Origin: Lachnospiraceae bacterium
Lineage (GTDB): Bacteria; Bacillota; Clostridia; Lachnospirales; Lachnospiraceae
NCBI GenBank assembly: GCA_022845955.1
Contig: AP025576.1
Location: 1,922,001 to 1,986,000, forward strand
Direction: 5' to 3'
DNA length: 64,000 nt
Both the position numbers and the translations under genes were made by a program. Positions 9,715 to 18,815 of the stretch are shown one piece after another. How positions within the stretch are numbered: the stretch's first letter is position 1; each line of letters opens with the position of its first letter. The notes under the pieces were generated by a model. The model was given only the letters and a program-made list of their open reading frames with translations. It was not told the DNA's origin and ran no database searches.

Positions 9715-11340
9715 ATGAAGTGTAAGAAAGTAATGGCTTTATTGCTGACGACAGCTCTGGCAGCCGGTTTGCTTGCCGGCTGCGGAAACAAGCCCGCGTC
9801 GGGAACAAACGGGGACACAAGTGCGGCGGCGGCCGAGAGTCAGACGGCAGGCACGCAAGCGCCTGCAGCCGATGCCGGAAATGGGGAAAACCCCACCATA
9901 AGCATCATGTGTATCGATATCTACGGCACCGCACTGGGGAATGAGGGATCGGAGGATGTGCTGAAGGCTGCGGAGGAATATACGGGCATAAATGTGGATT
10001 TCAACTGGGTTGCCAATGACTCCTATAGTGATATCCTGGGGGTAACCCTGATGGATAAGGCGAATATGCCCATGGTGATCACCTATGGCAGCGACCTGCA
10101 GGCAAACCTTGTACAGGCGGCCAAGGACGGAGCCTTCTGGGATCTGAATGATTTTGTATGGGATAAGGAAAAATACCCGAATCTGTCCCAGATGAATGAA
10201 AATGTTGCCAAGGGATTCACGGTGGACGGACAGCTGGTAGGTATCTACCGTTCCAGGCCCATCGGGCGTAACGGCCTCGGCTACCGCGCCGACTGGGCGG
10301 AGAAGCTGGGACTGGAGGAGCCTGAGACGATTGAGGATATCTACAACATGATGTATCAGTTCACCTATGGGGATCCGGACGGAAACGGCGTGGACGATAC
10401 CTACGGGCTGTGCCTGTGCAAATATACGGGGCCGCTTGATATTATCCAGGCCTGGTTCGGAGCCGGAAACCAGTGGAGGGAAGTGGACGGCAAACTGGTC
10501 CCGATCCATCAGACGGAAGAATATATGGAAGCCCTGAAATGGATGAAGAAAATGTATGACGACGGCCTTGTATACAGGGATTGGGCGACCCGTGAGACCA
10601 ATACCTGGACGGACGGCGTGAAGAACGGGGAATGCGGTATGTTCCTGGACGTGTTGGACAATTCCAGGAGAATCTGGGACTATTTTGAGACAGAAGGGAT
10701 CCCTTCCGTAACCGGAGAAGGTAACGCGAGCATGAAGCTCATTGGCGGCATTGCCGCGGAAGAAGACGGAGAACCCCATACGCTGGCCACCTCCGGGGCA
10801 GGAGGCTGTCTGCTCATTACCAAAGCTGGGGCAAAGACGGAGCAGGATGTGGAAAACTGTCTGACCTATCTGGATAAAATGTGTGACGACCAGATGAGGG
10901 TGCTTGCGGATTACGGCCTGGAAGGCAGAGATCACGAAATTGACGGGGATGGATACCTTGTGGATCTTCTCACAGATAAGGAAATCCAGGAGAAGCCCCA
11001 GATCGGCCTGAACCAGTCGGTACCCTATGTGCCGGAAATCCTTCCGAATGCCACCACCCTGAAAAAGAGTGACCGCCAGATCGAAGAGGAAGCCATCAAA
11101 GAAGCGAATATCGATATCGCCGTGTTCAACCCGGCCATAGGTTATCTGGTAAGTTCCAAGATTAACGCAGAAGTGGGAACGGATCTGAAGGATATCCTGG
11201 ACAGGGCAAGGACACAGTATATCTGCGGCCAGATCGATGAAAAGGGGCTGCAGGAACAGTTTAAGGTTTGGGAACAGAGAGGCGGCGCGGATCTGATTGC
11301 GGAAGTGAATGAATTATACCAGGCGGATACGTCCAAATAA
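9715..11340 (+). CDS. Extracellular solute-binding lipoprotein of the oligosaccharide ABC importer
   Basis: 541 residues from the ATG at 9715, preceded by GGGAGG; the frame is open far upstream into the permease gene, but only this start gives a signal peptide. The N-terminus MKCKKVMALLL leads to the lipobox LLAGC, then a Ser/Ala/Thr-rich linker and the binding-protein fold. Its length and the segment GDPDGNGVDDTYGL resemble YtcQ/LplA-type binding proteins. It would capture the oligosaccharide outside the membrane and deliver it to the two permeases. It is followed by an intra-operon terminator, which would allow more binding protein than downstream enzyme. Confidence 0.92.
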   Translation: MKCKKVMALLLTTALAAGLLAGCGNKPASGTNGDTSAAAAESQTAGTQAPAADAGNGENPTISIMCIDIYGTALGNEGSEDVLKAAEEYTGINVDFNWVANDSYSDILGVTLMDKANMPMVITYGSDLQANLVQAAKDGAFWDLNDFVWDKEKYPNLSQMNENVAKGFTVDGQLVGIYRSRPIGRNGLGYRADWAEKLGLEEPETIEDIYNMMYQFTYGDPDGNGVDDTYGLCLCKYTGPLDIIQAWFGAGNQWREVDGKLVPIHQTEEYMEALKWMKKMYDDGLVYRDWATRETNTWTDGVKNGECGMFLDVLDNSRRIWDYFETEGIPSVTGEGNASMKLIGGIAAEEDGEPHTLATSGAGGCLLITKAGAKTEQDVENCLTYLDKMCDDQMRVLADYGLEGRDHEIDGDGYLVDLLTDKEIQEKPQIGLNQSVPYVPEILPNATTLKKSDRQIEEEAIKEANIDIAVFNPAIGYLVSSKINAEVGTDLKDILDRARTQYICGQIDEKGLQEQFKVWEQRGGADLIAEVNELYQADTSK

Positions 11341-11449
11341 AAGGGAAAAATAACGTAACCGGGAATGAACGGTAAATAGTTCAGCCAAATCTGCGCATTT
11401 ACTGCGCAGACCGTGAGAAAGCGTAGTGGAAACAGGCATGCAGAGTAAG

Positions 11450-11486
11450 AGGCTGCGGAGGCACGGATAGCCTCCGCAGCCTTTCT
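11450..11486 (+). terminator. Terminator or attenuator between the binding protein and PL11 genes
   Basis: A perfect 13 bp stem, AGGCTGCGGAGGC against GCCTCCGCAGCCT, with a 7-base loop and TTTCT. A second small hairpin (CTGCGCA/TGCGCAG) lies about 45 bases upstream. The PL11 gene starts only 24 bases later, so read-through is likely needed for it. Confidence 0.8.
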
Positions 11487-11509
11487 AATCAGGCGGAAGG
11501 AGCACAAAA

Positions 11510-13981
11510 ATGCGCATTACATTGGAACAGGTAACGGACAGCAGCGTATGCATAACCTGGGAACCGGCCGGGGAAGCCGACCTCTACCGGGTATATTGGG
11601 CGGACAGCGCGGGCAGCACGGTAAAATATCGTATCATGGGGGAAACAAAGGACTGCCGCTTTCAGCTGGAGCGGGCCACACATATTCCCCATTTCCTATG
11701 GGTGGCTGCCGTAAAAGACGGAAAAGAAACGGAACGTACCGCCGTTGTGCGGACGCCGGTAAAAAAAGTGTTCCGGGAACAGCTGGAGCGGCTGGACAGA
11801 GGGCTTGCGGCCATAAAAACCGAAAACGGGGTATTCGTAAGCTGGCGGCTTTTTCTGGAGGAGGTAAGCGGATATTGCAGCACCGGCATGACAGGAACGG
11901 ATTTTGCCGTATACCGTAACGGAAAACGGCTGGCAGAGGTGACGGACAGCACCAATTACCTGGACCCGCAGGGGACGCAGAAAGACAGGTACGCAGTGGC
12001 CCCCATCCAAAACGGAAGGGAGGGGGAACCCTGCAGGGAGGCGGCTGTCTGGGAAAAAGAATATCTGGATATCCCCCTGCACAAGCCGGAAGGAGGCGTA
12101 ACCCCGGCGGGAGAGCGTTATGAGTACCATGCCAACGATATGAGCATCGGCGATGTGGACGGAGACGGGGAATATGAATACATCGTAAAATGGGATCCGT
12201 CCAACTCCCATGATGTTTCCATAAAGGGGTATACGGGAAAATGCTATCTGGATTGCATAAAGCTGGACGGAAGGCTGCTCTGGCGTCTGGACATGGGGGT
12301 GAATATCCGTGCGGGCGCCCACTATACCCAGTTTATGGTATATGATTTCAATGGGGACGGAAAAGCCGAAATGGCGGTCAAGACCGCACCGGGCACCAAA
12401 ATGATCCGGTATAAGGCAGATGGAACGGTGGAGGCGGAAAGCTATATCACAATGCTTCCGGAGGATATTGACGCAGGTGCGGGGCAGGAGGATACTTATG
12501 TTTGCTCGGCGCAGGATTACCGGCAGCATCTGGCGGAGGTTTTCATGCATTGGCAGGAGCACCCGCAGGTAATACAGGGGCAGTGGCCGGGGACGCTGGA
12601 GGAATGCTGGACAGGGAAGAATACGGCACCGGAAAAAAGATACGATTATCCGCTGAACCGGGCGGATGCCCTGGAACTGGCCGATTATTTTATCCATGTA
12701 TACGCGCCGTCCCGAAGCGAAAAGAATGAACTGGATAAATTCGAAGGTTTTATTTACAGCGGGCCGGAATATCTGACCATGTTCGCCGGGGACGGCAGGG
12801 AGCTTGAGACTATCCGTTTCCCGGTGGAAAGAGAGGACGACGGGCTTGTCTGGGGCGATTATGCCCTGCCCCGTATCGAACCGTGTAACCGTGTGGATCG
12901 TTTCCTTTCCGGGGTGGCTTATCTGGATGGGGAACGCCCTTTTCTGATTATTGCCAGGGGCTATTATACACGGTCCGCTGTAATCGCTTATGATTTTTTT
13001 GAAAACCGGTTCCGGGAAACCTTCCGTGCGGACAGCGGTCATGTCCTCATGGATAACCCCTTCCGGGGGGAGGGGATACATGAGCTTGAAGGGACGGATC
13101 CCATCTACGCAAGCCTGGCCGGGCAGGGAAACCACAGTCTTTCCGCGGCGGATGTGGACGGTGACGGCTGTATGGAAATCATATACGGCGCCGCGGTGAT
13201 CGACCATGACGGTTCCCTTTTATACAGCAGCTATGACCGGAGGCCGGACGGTGTGCGCGCCAAGCTGGGACACGGGGATGCCATGCATGTGGCGAAGATC
13301 GATCCGGATCGAACGGGCTACCAGATATTTAATGTGTTTGAAGGCGGCGCGGCGGTACCCTACGGCTTTGCCCTGCGCGATGCACAGACCGGGGAGGCAA
13401 TATTTGGGGAATATGCCACGGAGGATCTGGGCCGCTGTATGATCGGTAAAATCGATCCCGGCACAAGAGGGCTTCAGGTATGGGTGAACGAGGTGTTTGA
13501 CTGTACGGGCAGACGGCTGGAGGTACCGGTTCCGGGAACCAATATGAACATCCGCTGGGCAGGGGATCTGAGTACGCAGATCATTGACCGTGCCCAGTAT
13601 ATCGGCACGGTGCAGCCGGGGGTGATTAACGACAATACCCATGGAGTCCTGCTGGAACCGGAGGATACCATGACGAATAACGGGACAAAGGGGAATCCCT
13701 GTCTGGTGGCGGATATTTTCGGGGATTTCCGGGAGGAAATTCTGCTGCGCAGGAACGATGACAGCGCCATCCGTATCTATATGAATACGGAAATCACGGG
13801 ACACAAGCTGTTTACGCTGATGCACGATACCATGTACCGCTGCGGGGTGGCCTGGCAGAACAATTGTTACAACCAGCCCTGCTATACAAAATTTTATTAT
13901 GGCAATGACTGTGATTTCAGAGATGTCCTGCCCTGGCTGGCGGAAGAGGAAGAGGGCTGCGGGCAGGAAAACAGTAAATGA
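11510..13981 (+). CDS. Rhamnogalacturonan lyase, polysaccharide lyase family 11
   Basis: 823 residues without a signal peptide. The first 180 residues contain fibronectin-III-like segments (VYWADSAG and DFAVYRNGKRLAEV), and from about residue 200 the PL11 beta-propeller begins: YHANDMSIGDVDGDGEYEY, KWDPSNSHD, and FNGDGKAEMAVKTAPGTK, with several Asp-rich calcium-binding loops. PL11 enzymes cut the rhamnose-galacturonic acid link of rhamnogalacturonan I by beta-elimination. The absence of an export signal suggests an exo-acting role on imported fragments, like B. subtilis YesX rather than secreted YesW. It has a good ribosome site (CGGAAGGAG). Its stop overlaps the next start by four bases, so the two are translationally coupled. 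Confidence 0.92.
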   Translation: MRITLEQVTDSSVCITWEPAGEADLYRVYWADSAGSTVKYRIMGETKDCRFQLERATHIPHFLWVAAVKDGKETERTAVVRTPVKKVFREQLERLDRGLAAIKTENGVFVSWRLFLEEVSGYCSTGMTGTDFAVYRNGKRLAEVTDSTNYLDPQGTQKDRYAVAPIQNGREGEPCREAAVWEKEYLDIPLHKPEGGVTPAGERYEYHANDMSIGDVDGDGEYEYIVKWDPSNSHDVSIKGYTGKCYLDCIKLDGRLLWRLDMGVNIRAGAHYTQFMVYDFNGDGKAEMAVKTAPGTKMIRYKADGTVEAESYITMLPEDIDAGAGQEDTYVCSAQDYRQHLAEVFMHWQEHPQVIQGQWPGTLEECWTGKNTAPEKRYDYPLNRADALELADYFIHVYAPSRSEKNELDKFEGFIYSGPEYLTMFAGDGRELETIRFPVEREDDGLVWGDYALPRIEPCNRVDRFLSGVAYLDGERPFLIIARGYYTRSAVIAYDFFENRFRETFRADSGHVLMDNPFRGEGIHELEGTDPIYASLAGQGNHSLSAADVDGDGCMEIIYGAAVIDHDGSLLYSSYDRRPDGVRAKLGHGDAMHVAKIDPDRTGYQIFNVFEGGAAVPYGFALRDAQTGEAIFGEYATEDLGRCMIGKIDPGTRGLQVWVNEVFDCTGRRLEVPVPGTNMNIRWAGDLSTQIIDRAQYIGTVQPGVINDNTHGVLLEPEDTMTNNGTKGNPCLVADIFGDFREEILLRRNDDSAIRIYMNTEITGHKLFTLMHDTMYRCGVAWQNNCYNQPCYTKFYYGNDCDFRDVLPWLAEEEEGCGQENSK

Positions 13982-15249
13982 AAAAGGGGGAACAGGTAAT
14001 TATGGAAGCAAAACAGATCCATTCTTTTGATATTAAGGCGGCGGGAGGAGGAAAAGGACTCCTGGGGGATATTGACGGGGACGGGCGTATGGAGGTAGTA
14101 TTTGTACAGGCGGACAGCGGGATTGATGACCGTTTTGTCCCCCACCAGGTCACCTGTGTGACCGCATACCGGCTGACCGGTGAGCTGCTGTGGCAGAAAG
14201 GGGACAGCTCGGGCAGGCCGGGGAATTTCGGATCGGATTTCCCGGCACAGATTTATGATATCGACGGGGACGGCTGCCTGGAAATCCTGTGTGTGATGGA
14301 TAACAGGTTCCTCATCCTGGAAGGAGCAACCGGGGCGGTAAAGGAATCCCATCCCCTCCCTTCACGGTATGCCCATGACTGTATCATGATTGCCAATCTC
14401 AGCGGAAAGGAGAGGCCGCAGGACATCATACTCAAGGATCGGTACCGGCATATGTGGGCCATGAACAGGCGGTTTGAGCTGTTATGGACACATGAGGGGA
14501 ACCTGGGGCATTTTCCCTGGTGCAGTGATGTGAACGGGGATGGTTATGAAGAAGTGATGGCGGGCTATGACCTGCTGGACCATAACGGAAAGCTGCTTTG
14601 GTCCTGCCGGGATTTGGACGATCATGCGGACTGTCTCTGGGTGGGGGATGTGAATGGGGACGGAAAGCCGGAAATTGCCGTGGGGGGCAGCGTAACCTGT
14701 CTCTACAGTGCGCAGGGGGAAGAACTGTGGCGGTATGAGGGGTCCGTGGAATCCCAGCATATCGCTCTGGGAAAATTCCTGCCCGGACTGCCGGGCCTGC
14801 AGGTGGCCGGACTGGACCGGATCCGCAGGGGAGACGGCTATAAGGGGCAGTGGGACGGGAAAGACGGTATGTTTTTACTGGATGGTAACGGACGGGAGCT
14901 TTGGAAAGAGGATCGGAAAACCAAGGGCTGGCTGACCATTGTGGATTCCCTTTCCAATTGGAACGGCGAAGGAAGGGACTATATTCTGGCTTACCGGCGG
15001 GGAGGCGGGGTGATGCCTGCCCTGTATGACGGCATGGGAAATACGGCGGTATCCTTCCCGGCGGACGGCTATGTCCTTCACGGGGATCTGTTCGGAAGGA
15101 ATAAGGAGGATGTGATCGTTTACTCCAAAGAAACGGCCCGGATATTCAGCGGGACGCAGGCAGACCTGGGGGAAGCGCCTTCCGGGCGTCCCCTGCCCCA
15201 GGGAAAAAGGCTTTTTATGTCCACACTGTATCCCGGAGGAGAACGCTGA
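13978..15249 (+). CDS. FG-GAP/VCBS beta-propeller protein, PL11-like, function unknown
   Basis: 423 residues, with the start overlapping the PL11 stop (ATGA). A second ATG eight codons in has a GGGGG tract about 12 bases before it and could be the real start. The protein contains at least four FG-GAP-type Asp loops (GDIDGDGRMEVVF, YDIDGDGCLEIL, SDVNGDGYEEVM, GDVNGDGKPEIA) spaced as in a propeller of seven or eight blades. These are the calcium-binding repeats of PL11 lyases, but I do not see the PL11 signature segments. There is no signal peptide. It could be a diverged lyase or a cytoplasmic carbohydrate-binding partner of the PL11 enzyme; the coupling argues that the two act together. Confidence 0.75.
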   Translation: MKKGEQVIMEAKQIHSFDIKAAGGGKGLLGDIDGDGRMEVVFVQADSGIDDRFVPHQVTCVTAYRLTGELLWQKGDSSGRPGNFGSDFPAQIYDIDGDGCLEILCVMDNRFLILEGATGAVKESHPLPSRYAHDCIMIANLSGKERPQDIILKDRYRHMWAMNRRFELLWTHEGNLGHFPWCSDVNGDGYEEVMAGYDLLDHNGKLLWSCRDLDDHADCLWVGDVNGDGKPEIAVGGSVTCLYSAQGEELWRYEGSVESQHIALGKFLPGLPGLQVAGLDRIRRGDGYKGQWDGKDGMFLLDGNGRELWKEDRKTKGWLTIVDSLSNWNGEGRDYILAYRRGGGVMPALYDGMGNTAVSFPADGYVLHGDLFGRNKEDVIVYSKETARIFSGTQADLGEAPSGRPLPQGKRLFMSTLYPGGER

Positions 15250-15288
15250 AGCAGGCGTGCAACTAAACTTATAAAAGGAAAGGAAGAG

Positions 15289-15366
15289 GTAACTATGAAG
15301 GTAATGAATAGTTACGGGAGAAAGGAAAATGGCAGCAGGAAGAATTATCAAAAACAAGTTTCATGA
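15289..15366 (+). other. Leader with an inverted repeat and a possible 23-codon upstream ORF
   Basis: An 8 bp inverted repeat, GTAACTAT and ATAGTTAC separated by 11 bases, spans 15289-15315. Inside it an ATG at 15295, preceded by the good ribosome site AAAGGAAAGGAAGAGG, opens a 23-codon frame that ends at 15366 and overlaps the PL22 start in another frame. It could be a leader peptide or chance; the peptide MKVMNSYGRKENG resembles nothing I know. Confidence 0.3.
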
Positions 15367-16543
15367 ATTTACGGACGAACTGACGGGGACGAGGGTAACA
15401 CGACTCACGGAACCGGATCATGTGAGCCACCATATGTATTTTTATAACCGTTGTACCACCGCCGACGGTTCCCGGCTTTTATACTGTGCACAAACGGAGG
15501 GGGAACGCCAGCTGTATCTCATGGATCTGCATACGGGAGATGCGGTGCAGCTTACGGAGGGCGACGGGCTGGACGACTACGGCGGCCTGATTTCCGCGGA
15601 GGATACCCATATTTTTTACCAGCAAAAGGGGGGTATCTGGAAGCTGTGCCTGGAGACACTGGAAAAGGAATGTGTGTATTCGATTCCGGAAGGATGGAAC
15701 GGCGGAAACTGGGGGATGAGCCAGGATAACCGCTATCTGGCCATAGTGGAAACGCTGCGCGCTTCCCTGCCGGAACAGAAAAAAGGGGGAAACTGGGATT
15801 TCTTCGCCCTGACCTGCAAGGCAAAGCCTCATTGCCGGATTGTGTATGTGGATTTGCAGACCGGCAGCAGCCATACGGTGCTGGAGGACGACTGTTGGTT
15901 CGGGCATGCCCAGATCCGCCCCGGCGATCCCGATACCATCCTGTTCTGCCATGAAGGCCCCTTTGACCTGATTGATGCCAGACTGTGGCTGGTACAGAGC
16001 GACGGAAGCAATTACCGCTGCTGCCGGGAACAGCCGTCGGATCTGATCCTGACCCATGAATTCTGGCTTCCCGACGGTTCAAAGCTGGCATTTGTCTACC
16101 GGGAGACGACCGGCAGAAAGGTGGAAAATATCCGTATGATCAATCCGGATACCATGGAGGAGGAAATCTTCATGGCCTGTTCCCCCTATGCCCATTTTAT
16201 CTGTGACAAGCAGAACCGTTACATGGTGGGAGATGCCCAGGGGAGCGACGTCCCCATCCATATGCTCAAAGATACGGACGAAACGCAGGGCGGGGAAACA
16301 GCGGATGCCAGTCCATCCTCATGTGAAGTCAAAAATGATTTCATTTACCTTGTGGACGTGGAAAAGAGAGAAGAGCGCAGGCTGTGCTACCATGGAACCT
16401 CCTGGCGGGCGATCCACGGAAATCCCCAGGATTCCCATCCTCATCCCTGCTTTACGGAGGACAACAGGCATGTTATATTTGTATCAGACAGGGAAGGTAA
16501 GCCCTGTATTTACAGAGTGGATTTGGAACAGTTCAAAGCGTAG
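15329..16543 (+). CDS. ogl: Oligogalacturonide lyase, polysaccharide lyase family 22
   Basis: 404 residues, about the size of Yersinia and Erwinia Ogl (388). It is a cytoplasmic seven-bladed propeller that cleaves short, often unsaturated, oligogalacturonides to 5-keto-4-deoxyuronate by beta-elimination with a bound metal. The metal ligands can be placed: His243 in LTHEFW, and Gln367, His370 and His372 in QDSHPHP. This has the same spacing as Gln350, His353 and His355 of the Yersinia enzyme. The segment WFGHAQIRPGDP is also typical. A glycine-poor insertion near residues 315-335 (ETQGGETADASPSS) is not part of the usual fold. GGAGAAAGG precedes the start. The product would feed the keto-deoxyuronate pathway, of which the next gene may be a member. 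Confidence 0.93.
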   Translation: MAAGRIIKNKFHEFTDELTGTRVTRLTEPDHVSHHMYFYNRCTTADGSRLLYCAQTEGERQLYLMDLHTGDAVQLTEGDGLDDYGGLISAEDTHIFYQQKGGIWKLCLETLEKECVYSIPEGWNGGNWGMSQDNRYLAIVETLRASLPEQKKGGNWDFFALTCKAKPHCRIVYVDLQTGSSHTVLEDDCWFGHAQIRPGDPDTILFCHEGPFDLIDARLWLVQSDGSNYRCCREQPSDLILTHEFWLPDGSKLAFVYRETTGRKVENIRMINPDTMEEEIFMACSPYAHFICDKQNRYMVGDAQGSDVPIHMLKDTDETQGGETADASPSSCEVKNDFIYLVDVEKREERRLCYHGTSWRAIHGNPQDSHPHPCFTEDNRHVIFVSDREGKPCIYRVDLEQFKA

Positions 16544-16602
16544 AAAGCCGTGCGGGTAAAGGCTGGGGCATCGCCCGGAAACCGCCGGGGAAAGAGGTCA
16601 GG

Positions 16603-17376
16603 ATGAAGAATTGTGTGGTAACCGGCGGAGCCAGGGGAATCGGAAAAGAAATCGTAACAATGTTTGCGGCGGCGGGCTGCAGAGTGGTTTTTATCGACAG
16701 GGACAGGGAGGCTGCGCTGCGGACGCAGGAGGAGCTGCAGGCGGAAAACCGGAATGTACAGGCCTTCGTGGGTGATATCGGAAACGAAGCGGATGTAAAA
16801 GAATTTGCAGATTATGTTATAGAAAAATGCGGAAAGGTGAATGCTTTGATCAATAACGCCTGTATCAGTGCGGGAGGCCTGCTTTCCGGCTGTACCGGAG
16901 AAGCGTTTACCTATGTGCTCCGGGTGGGGGTGACGGCTCCCTATCTGCTCACCCTGTATCTGAAGGAGCACTTTGCCCCGCACGCATCCATTGTGAATAT
17001 TTCTTCCACCAGGGCTTTTATGTCCCAGAAGGATACGGAAAGTTATACTGCCGCAAAAGGGGGGATTACGGCGCTGACCCATGCCCTGGCGGTAAGCCTG
17101 TCGGGTAAGGTGAGAGTGAATGCCATTGCCCCCGGCTGGATTGATACATGGGAGTCCCATGACCTGCCGGAACCGGAATATGCATGGCAGGATATGGCGC
17201 AGCATCCCTCCGGGAGGGTGGGCACGCCGGCGGATATAGCCCGGGCGGTTCTGTTTTTATGTGACGATAAAAATGATTTTATCAATGGGGAAACCATTCG
17301 CATAGACGGCGGAATGAGCCGCCTGATGGTCTACCATGATGACTGCGGCTGGAAATACGAAGGCGGTTTGGGATAG
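16603..17376 (+). CDS. Short-chain dehydrogenase/reductase, possibly of uronate catabolism
   Basis: 257 residues with the classical SDR layout: cofactor motif TGGARGIG at residues 7-14, the NNACIS segment (NNAG position), catalytic Ser near 135 and Tyr148-x3-Lys152 in SYTAAKGG, and the C-terminal GETIRIDGG. Asp after the second strand (FIDRDRE) suggests NAD preference. Placed after PL22 it could do a KduD-like step on keto-deoxygluconate, but the sequence alone does not prove the substrate. GAAAGAGG lies nine bases before the ATG. It is the last gene of the pectin island. Confidence 0.8.
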   Translation: MKNCVVTGGARGIGKEIVTMFAAAGCRVVFIDRDREAALRTQEELQAENRNVQAFVGDIGNEADVKEFADYVIEKCGKVNALINNACISAGGLLSGCTGEAFTYVLRVGVTAPYLLTLYLKEHFAPHASIVNISSTRAFMSQKDTESYTAAKGGITALTHALAVSLSGKVRVNAIAPGWIDTWESHDLPEPEYAWQDMAQHPSGRVGTPADIARAVLFLCDDKNDFINGETIRIDGGMSRLMVYHDDCGWKYEGGLG

Positions 17377-17397
17377 GTAAAAACAAAATAAAGTTTA

Positions 17398-17426
17398 TTG
17401 GAAAATAAATTCTCTTGTGATATGAT
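17398..17426 (+). promoter_or_regulatory. Sigma-A type promoter of the CorA gene
   Basis: TTGGAA, 17 bases, TATGAT, placing the start of transcription near 17433, about 95 bases before the coding region. Confidence 0.55.
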
Positions 17427-17526
17427 GAATCTGCGGCGCCATTTTCCTATGAATTGTCCCTGCGGCTTCACCGGCACGGGCGATGCAGGTACAGATGGGA
17501 GCAAAACAAGAAGCGGAGAGTGGATT

Positions 17527-18468
17527 ATGGTAAGAAGATATATTACAGAGAATAATGTCCTTCGCGAGATTGATGATTTCAGGCCGGGAAGCTGGGTGAA
17601 TCTGGTGAACCCCACCCTGGAGGAAGGAACCCTGGTTGCCGAGGAATATCAGGTGGATATCGCTGACATCAGGGCGGCCCTGGATGATGAGGAAAGTTCC
17701 CGTGTGGATGTGAGCAATGATTACACCCTGATTCTGTTCGACATCCCTTCCATAGAATTCCGTCATAAAAGAGAAGCCTATACGACAATCCCCCTGGGGC
17801 TTATTTTTGTTGCGGATACCCTGATTTCCGTGTGCGGGGAGGAAACCCCCGTCCTGAAGTATTTTACGGATAATGCGGTTAAGGAGTTCAGCACCAAAAA
17901 ACAAATCCGTTTTATTTATCAGATTATCCTGCGCACCTGTATGCTGTACCAGTCCTATCTGCGTATCGTGGATCGCAGGCGCAAGGAGATTGAGGAGCAT
18001 ATCGGCGGGGATACGGAGGATGTGGATCTCATCGACCTTCACGAGCTGGAATCCAACCTCGTGTATTTCGACACCTCCCTGCGGGCTAATAAAATGGTTC
18101 TGGAGCGGCTGGTCCGCTACAGCAAAATAAAGAAATACCCGGAGGATCAGGAGCTTTTGGAGGATGTGGTGGTAGAGAACCAGCAGGCTATCGAGATGAC
18201 CCAGATATACCGGGATATCATCAAGGGTACGAGAGAGCTGCTCTCCTCTGTCATTGACAACCGGCTCAATACGGCGATGAAATACCTGGCATCCATCACG
18301 ATTGTTATGGCTATTCCCACGATAATTTCCGGAATCTACGGGATGAATGTGGATGAAAAATGGATGCCGCTGGCAGATACACCCTTTGGTTTCGGGATTA
18401 TCTGCCTGCTTACCCTGCTATTGTGCATCCTGGTAATACGGATCCTGCGGAAACGGAAAATGCTTTAG
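17527..18468 (+). CDS. CorA-like magnesium transporter
   Basis: 313 residues from the ATG at 17527, with GGAGAG seven bases upstream; the longer frame upstream covers the promoter region and is not used. A cytoplasmic alpha/beta and helical domain (1-250) is followed by two C-terminal membrane helices. Just after the first helix comes the diagnostic GIYGMNV, the GMN selectivity motif of the CorA family. The family forms pentameric Mg2+ (or Co2+/Ni2+) channels in the inner membrane. The C-terminal tail RILRKRKML is basic, as usual. It is monocistronic. Confidence 0.92.
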   Translation: MVRRYITENNVLREIDDFRPGSWVNLVNPTLEEGTLVAEEYQVDIADIRAALDDEESSRVDVSNDYTLILFDIPSIEFRHKREAYTTIPLGLIFVADTLISVCGEETPVLKYFTDNAVKEFSTKKQIRFIYQIILRTCMLYQSYLRIVDRRRKEIEEHIGGDTEDVDLIDLHELESNLVYFDTSLRANKMVLERLVRYSKIKKYPEDQELLEDVVVENQQAIEMTQIYRDIIKGTRELLSSVIDNRLNTAMKYLASITIVMAIPTIISGIYGMNVDEKWMPLADTPFGFGIICLLTLLLCILVIRILRKRKML

Positions 18469-18490
18469 TGAAAGGAATGAAAATATAAAC

Positions 18491-18531
18491 TGCCGGGCGG
18501 AGAAGGTACCCTTCGTCCCGGCCGTTTTTTA
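18491..18531 (+). terminator. Rho-independent terminator after the CorA gene
   Basis: An imperfect G+C-rich stem formed by GCCGGGCGGAGAAGG and CCTTCGTCCCGGC is followed by CGTTTTTTAT. Confidence 0.75.
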
Positions 18532-18560
18532 TATCCGGGCCAAAAGCGGATAAGACGGCT

Positions 18561-18800
18561 GGGGTGCAGATAAAAAAGTTTGGCGTCCCCCGGCCCGGCT
18601 TCCCTGTGCGGCCAGCTGCCCTGCAAGGTTCCTTCCAGGGGACGCTTTCGCTCGGATAATCACGCAGCGGTACTAAGGCTGCAAAGGACGCAGCCAAAGG
18701 ACCGGCGTGCTTATAACGCCCCTTCCAGGAATCCTTGCAGGGCAGCTGGCCGCACAGGGAAGCCGGGCCGGGGGACGCCAAACTTTTTTATCTACACCCA
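18561..18800. repeat. Large intergenic hairpin element A (MITE-like)
   Basis: Two perfect 61 bp inverted arms (18568-18628 and 18733-18793) surround a 104-base centre, and 7-11 further bases pair imperfectly outside them. The centre also folds back on itself: TTCCT/AGGAA, AGGGG/CCCCT, CACGC/GCGTG, CGGT/ACCG and GGCTGC/GCAGCC nest in order, so the whole element can form one rod-like hairpin. The direct repeat ACGGCT lies exactly outside both ends (18555-18560 and 18801-18806), as expected of a target duplication. Short frames inside it are mirror images of each other and not genes. The outer 20 bases recur alone at 40554. This and the flanking terminator and promoter fill the 409-base gap 18469-18877. 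Confidence 0.75.
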
Positions 18801-18815
18801 ACGGCTATTTTAGGA

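Noticed and set aside
9739..10935. Long minus-strand frame of 398 codons opposite the binding-protein gene
   Set aside because: It lies fully antisense to a well-supported lipoprotein gene and has no recognisable domain.
11696..13207. Long minus-strand frame of 503 codons
   Set aside because: It is antisense to the PL11 gene; composition of a shadow frame, with no motif.
18410..18813. Frames on both strands encoding MASPGPASLCGQLPCK
   Set aside because: They are the two arms of hairpin element A read in opposite directions; the shared peptide is a product of the inverted repeat.
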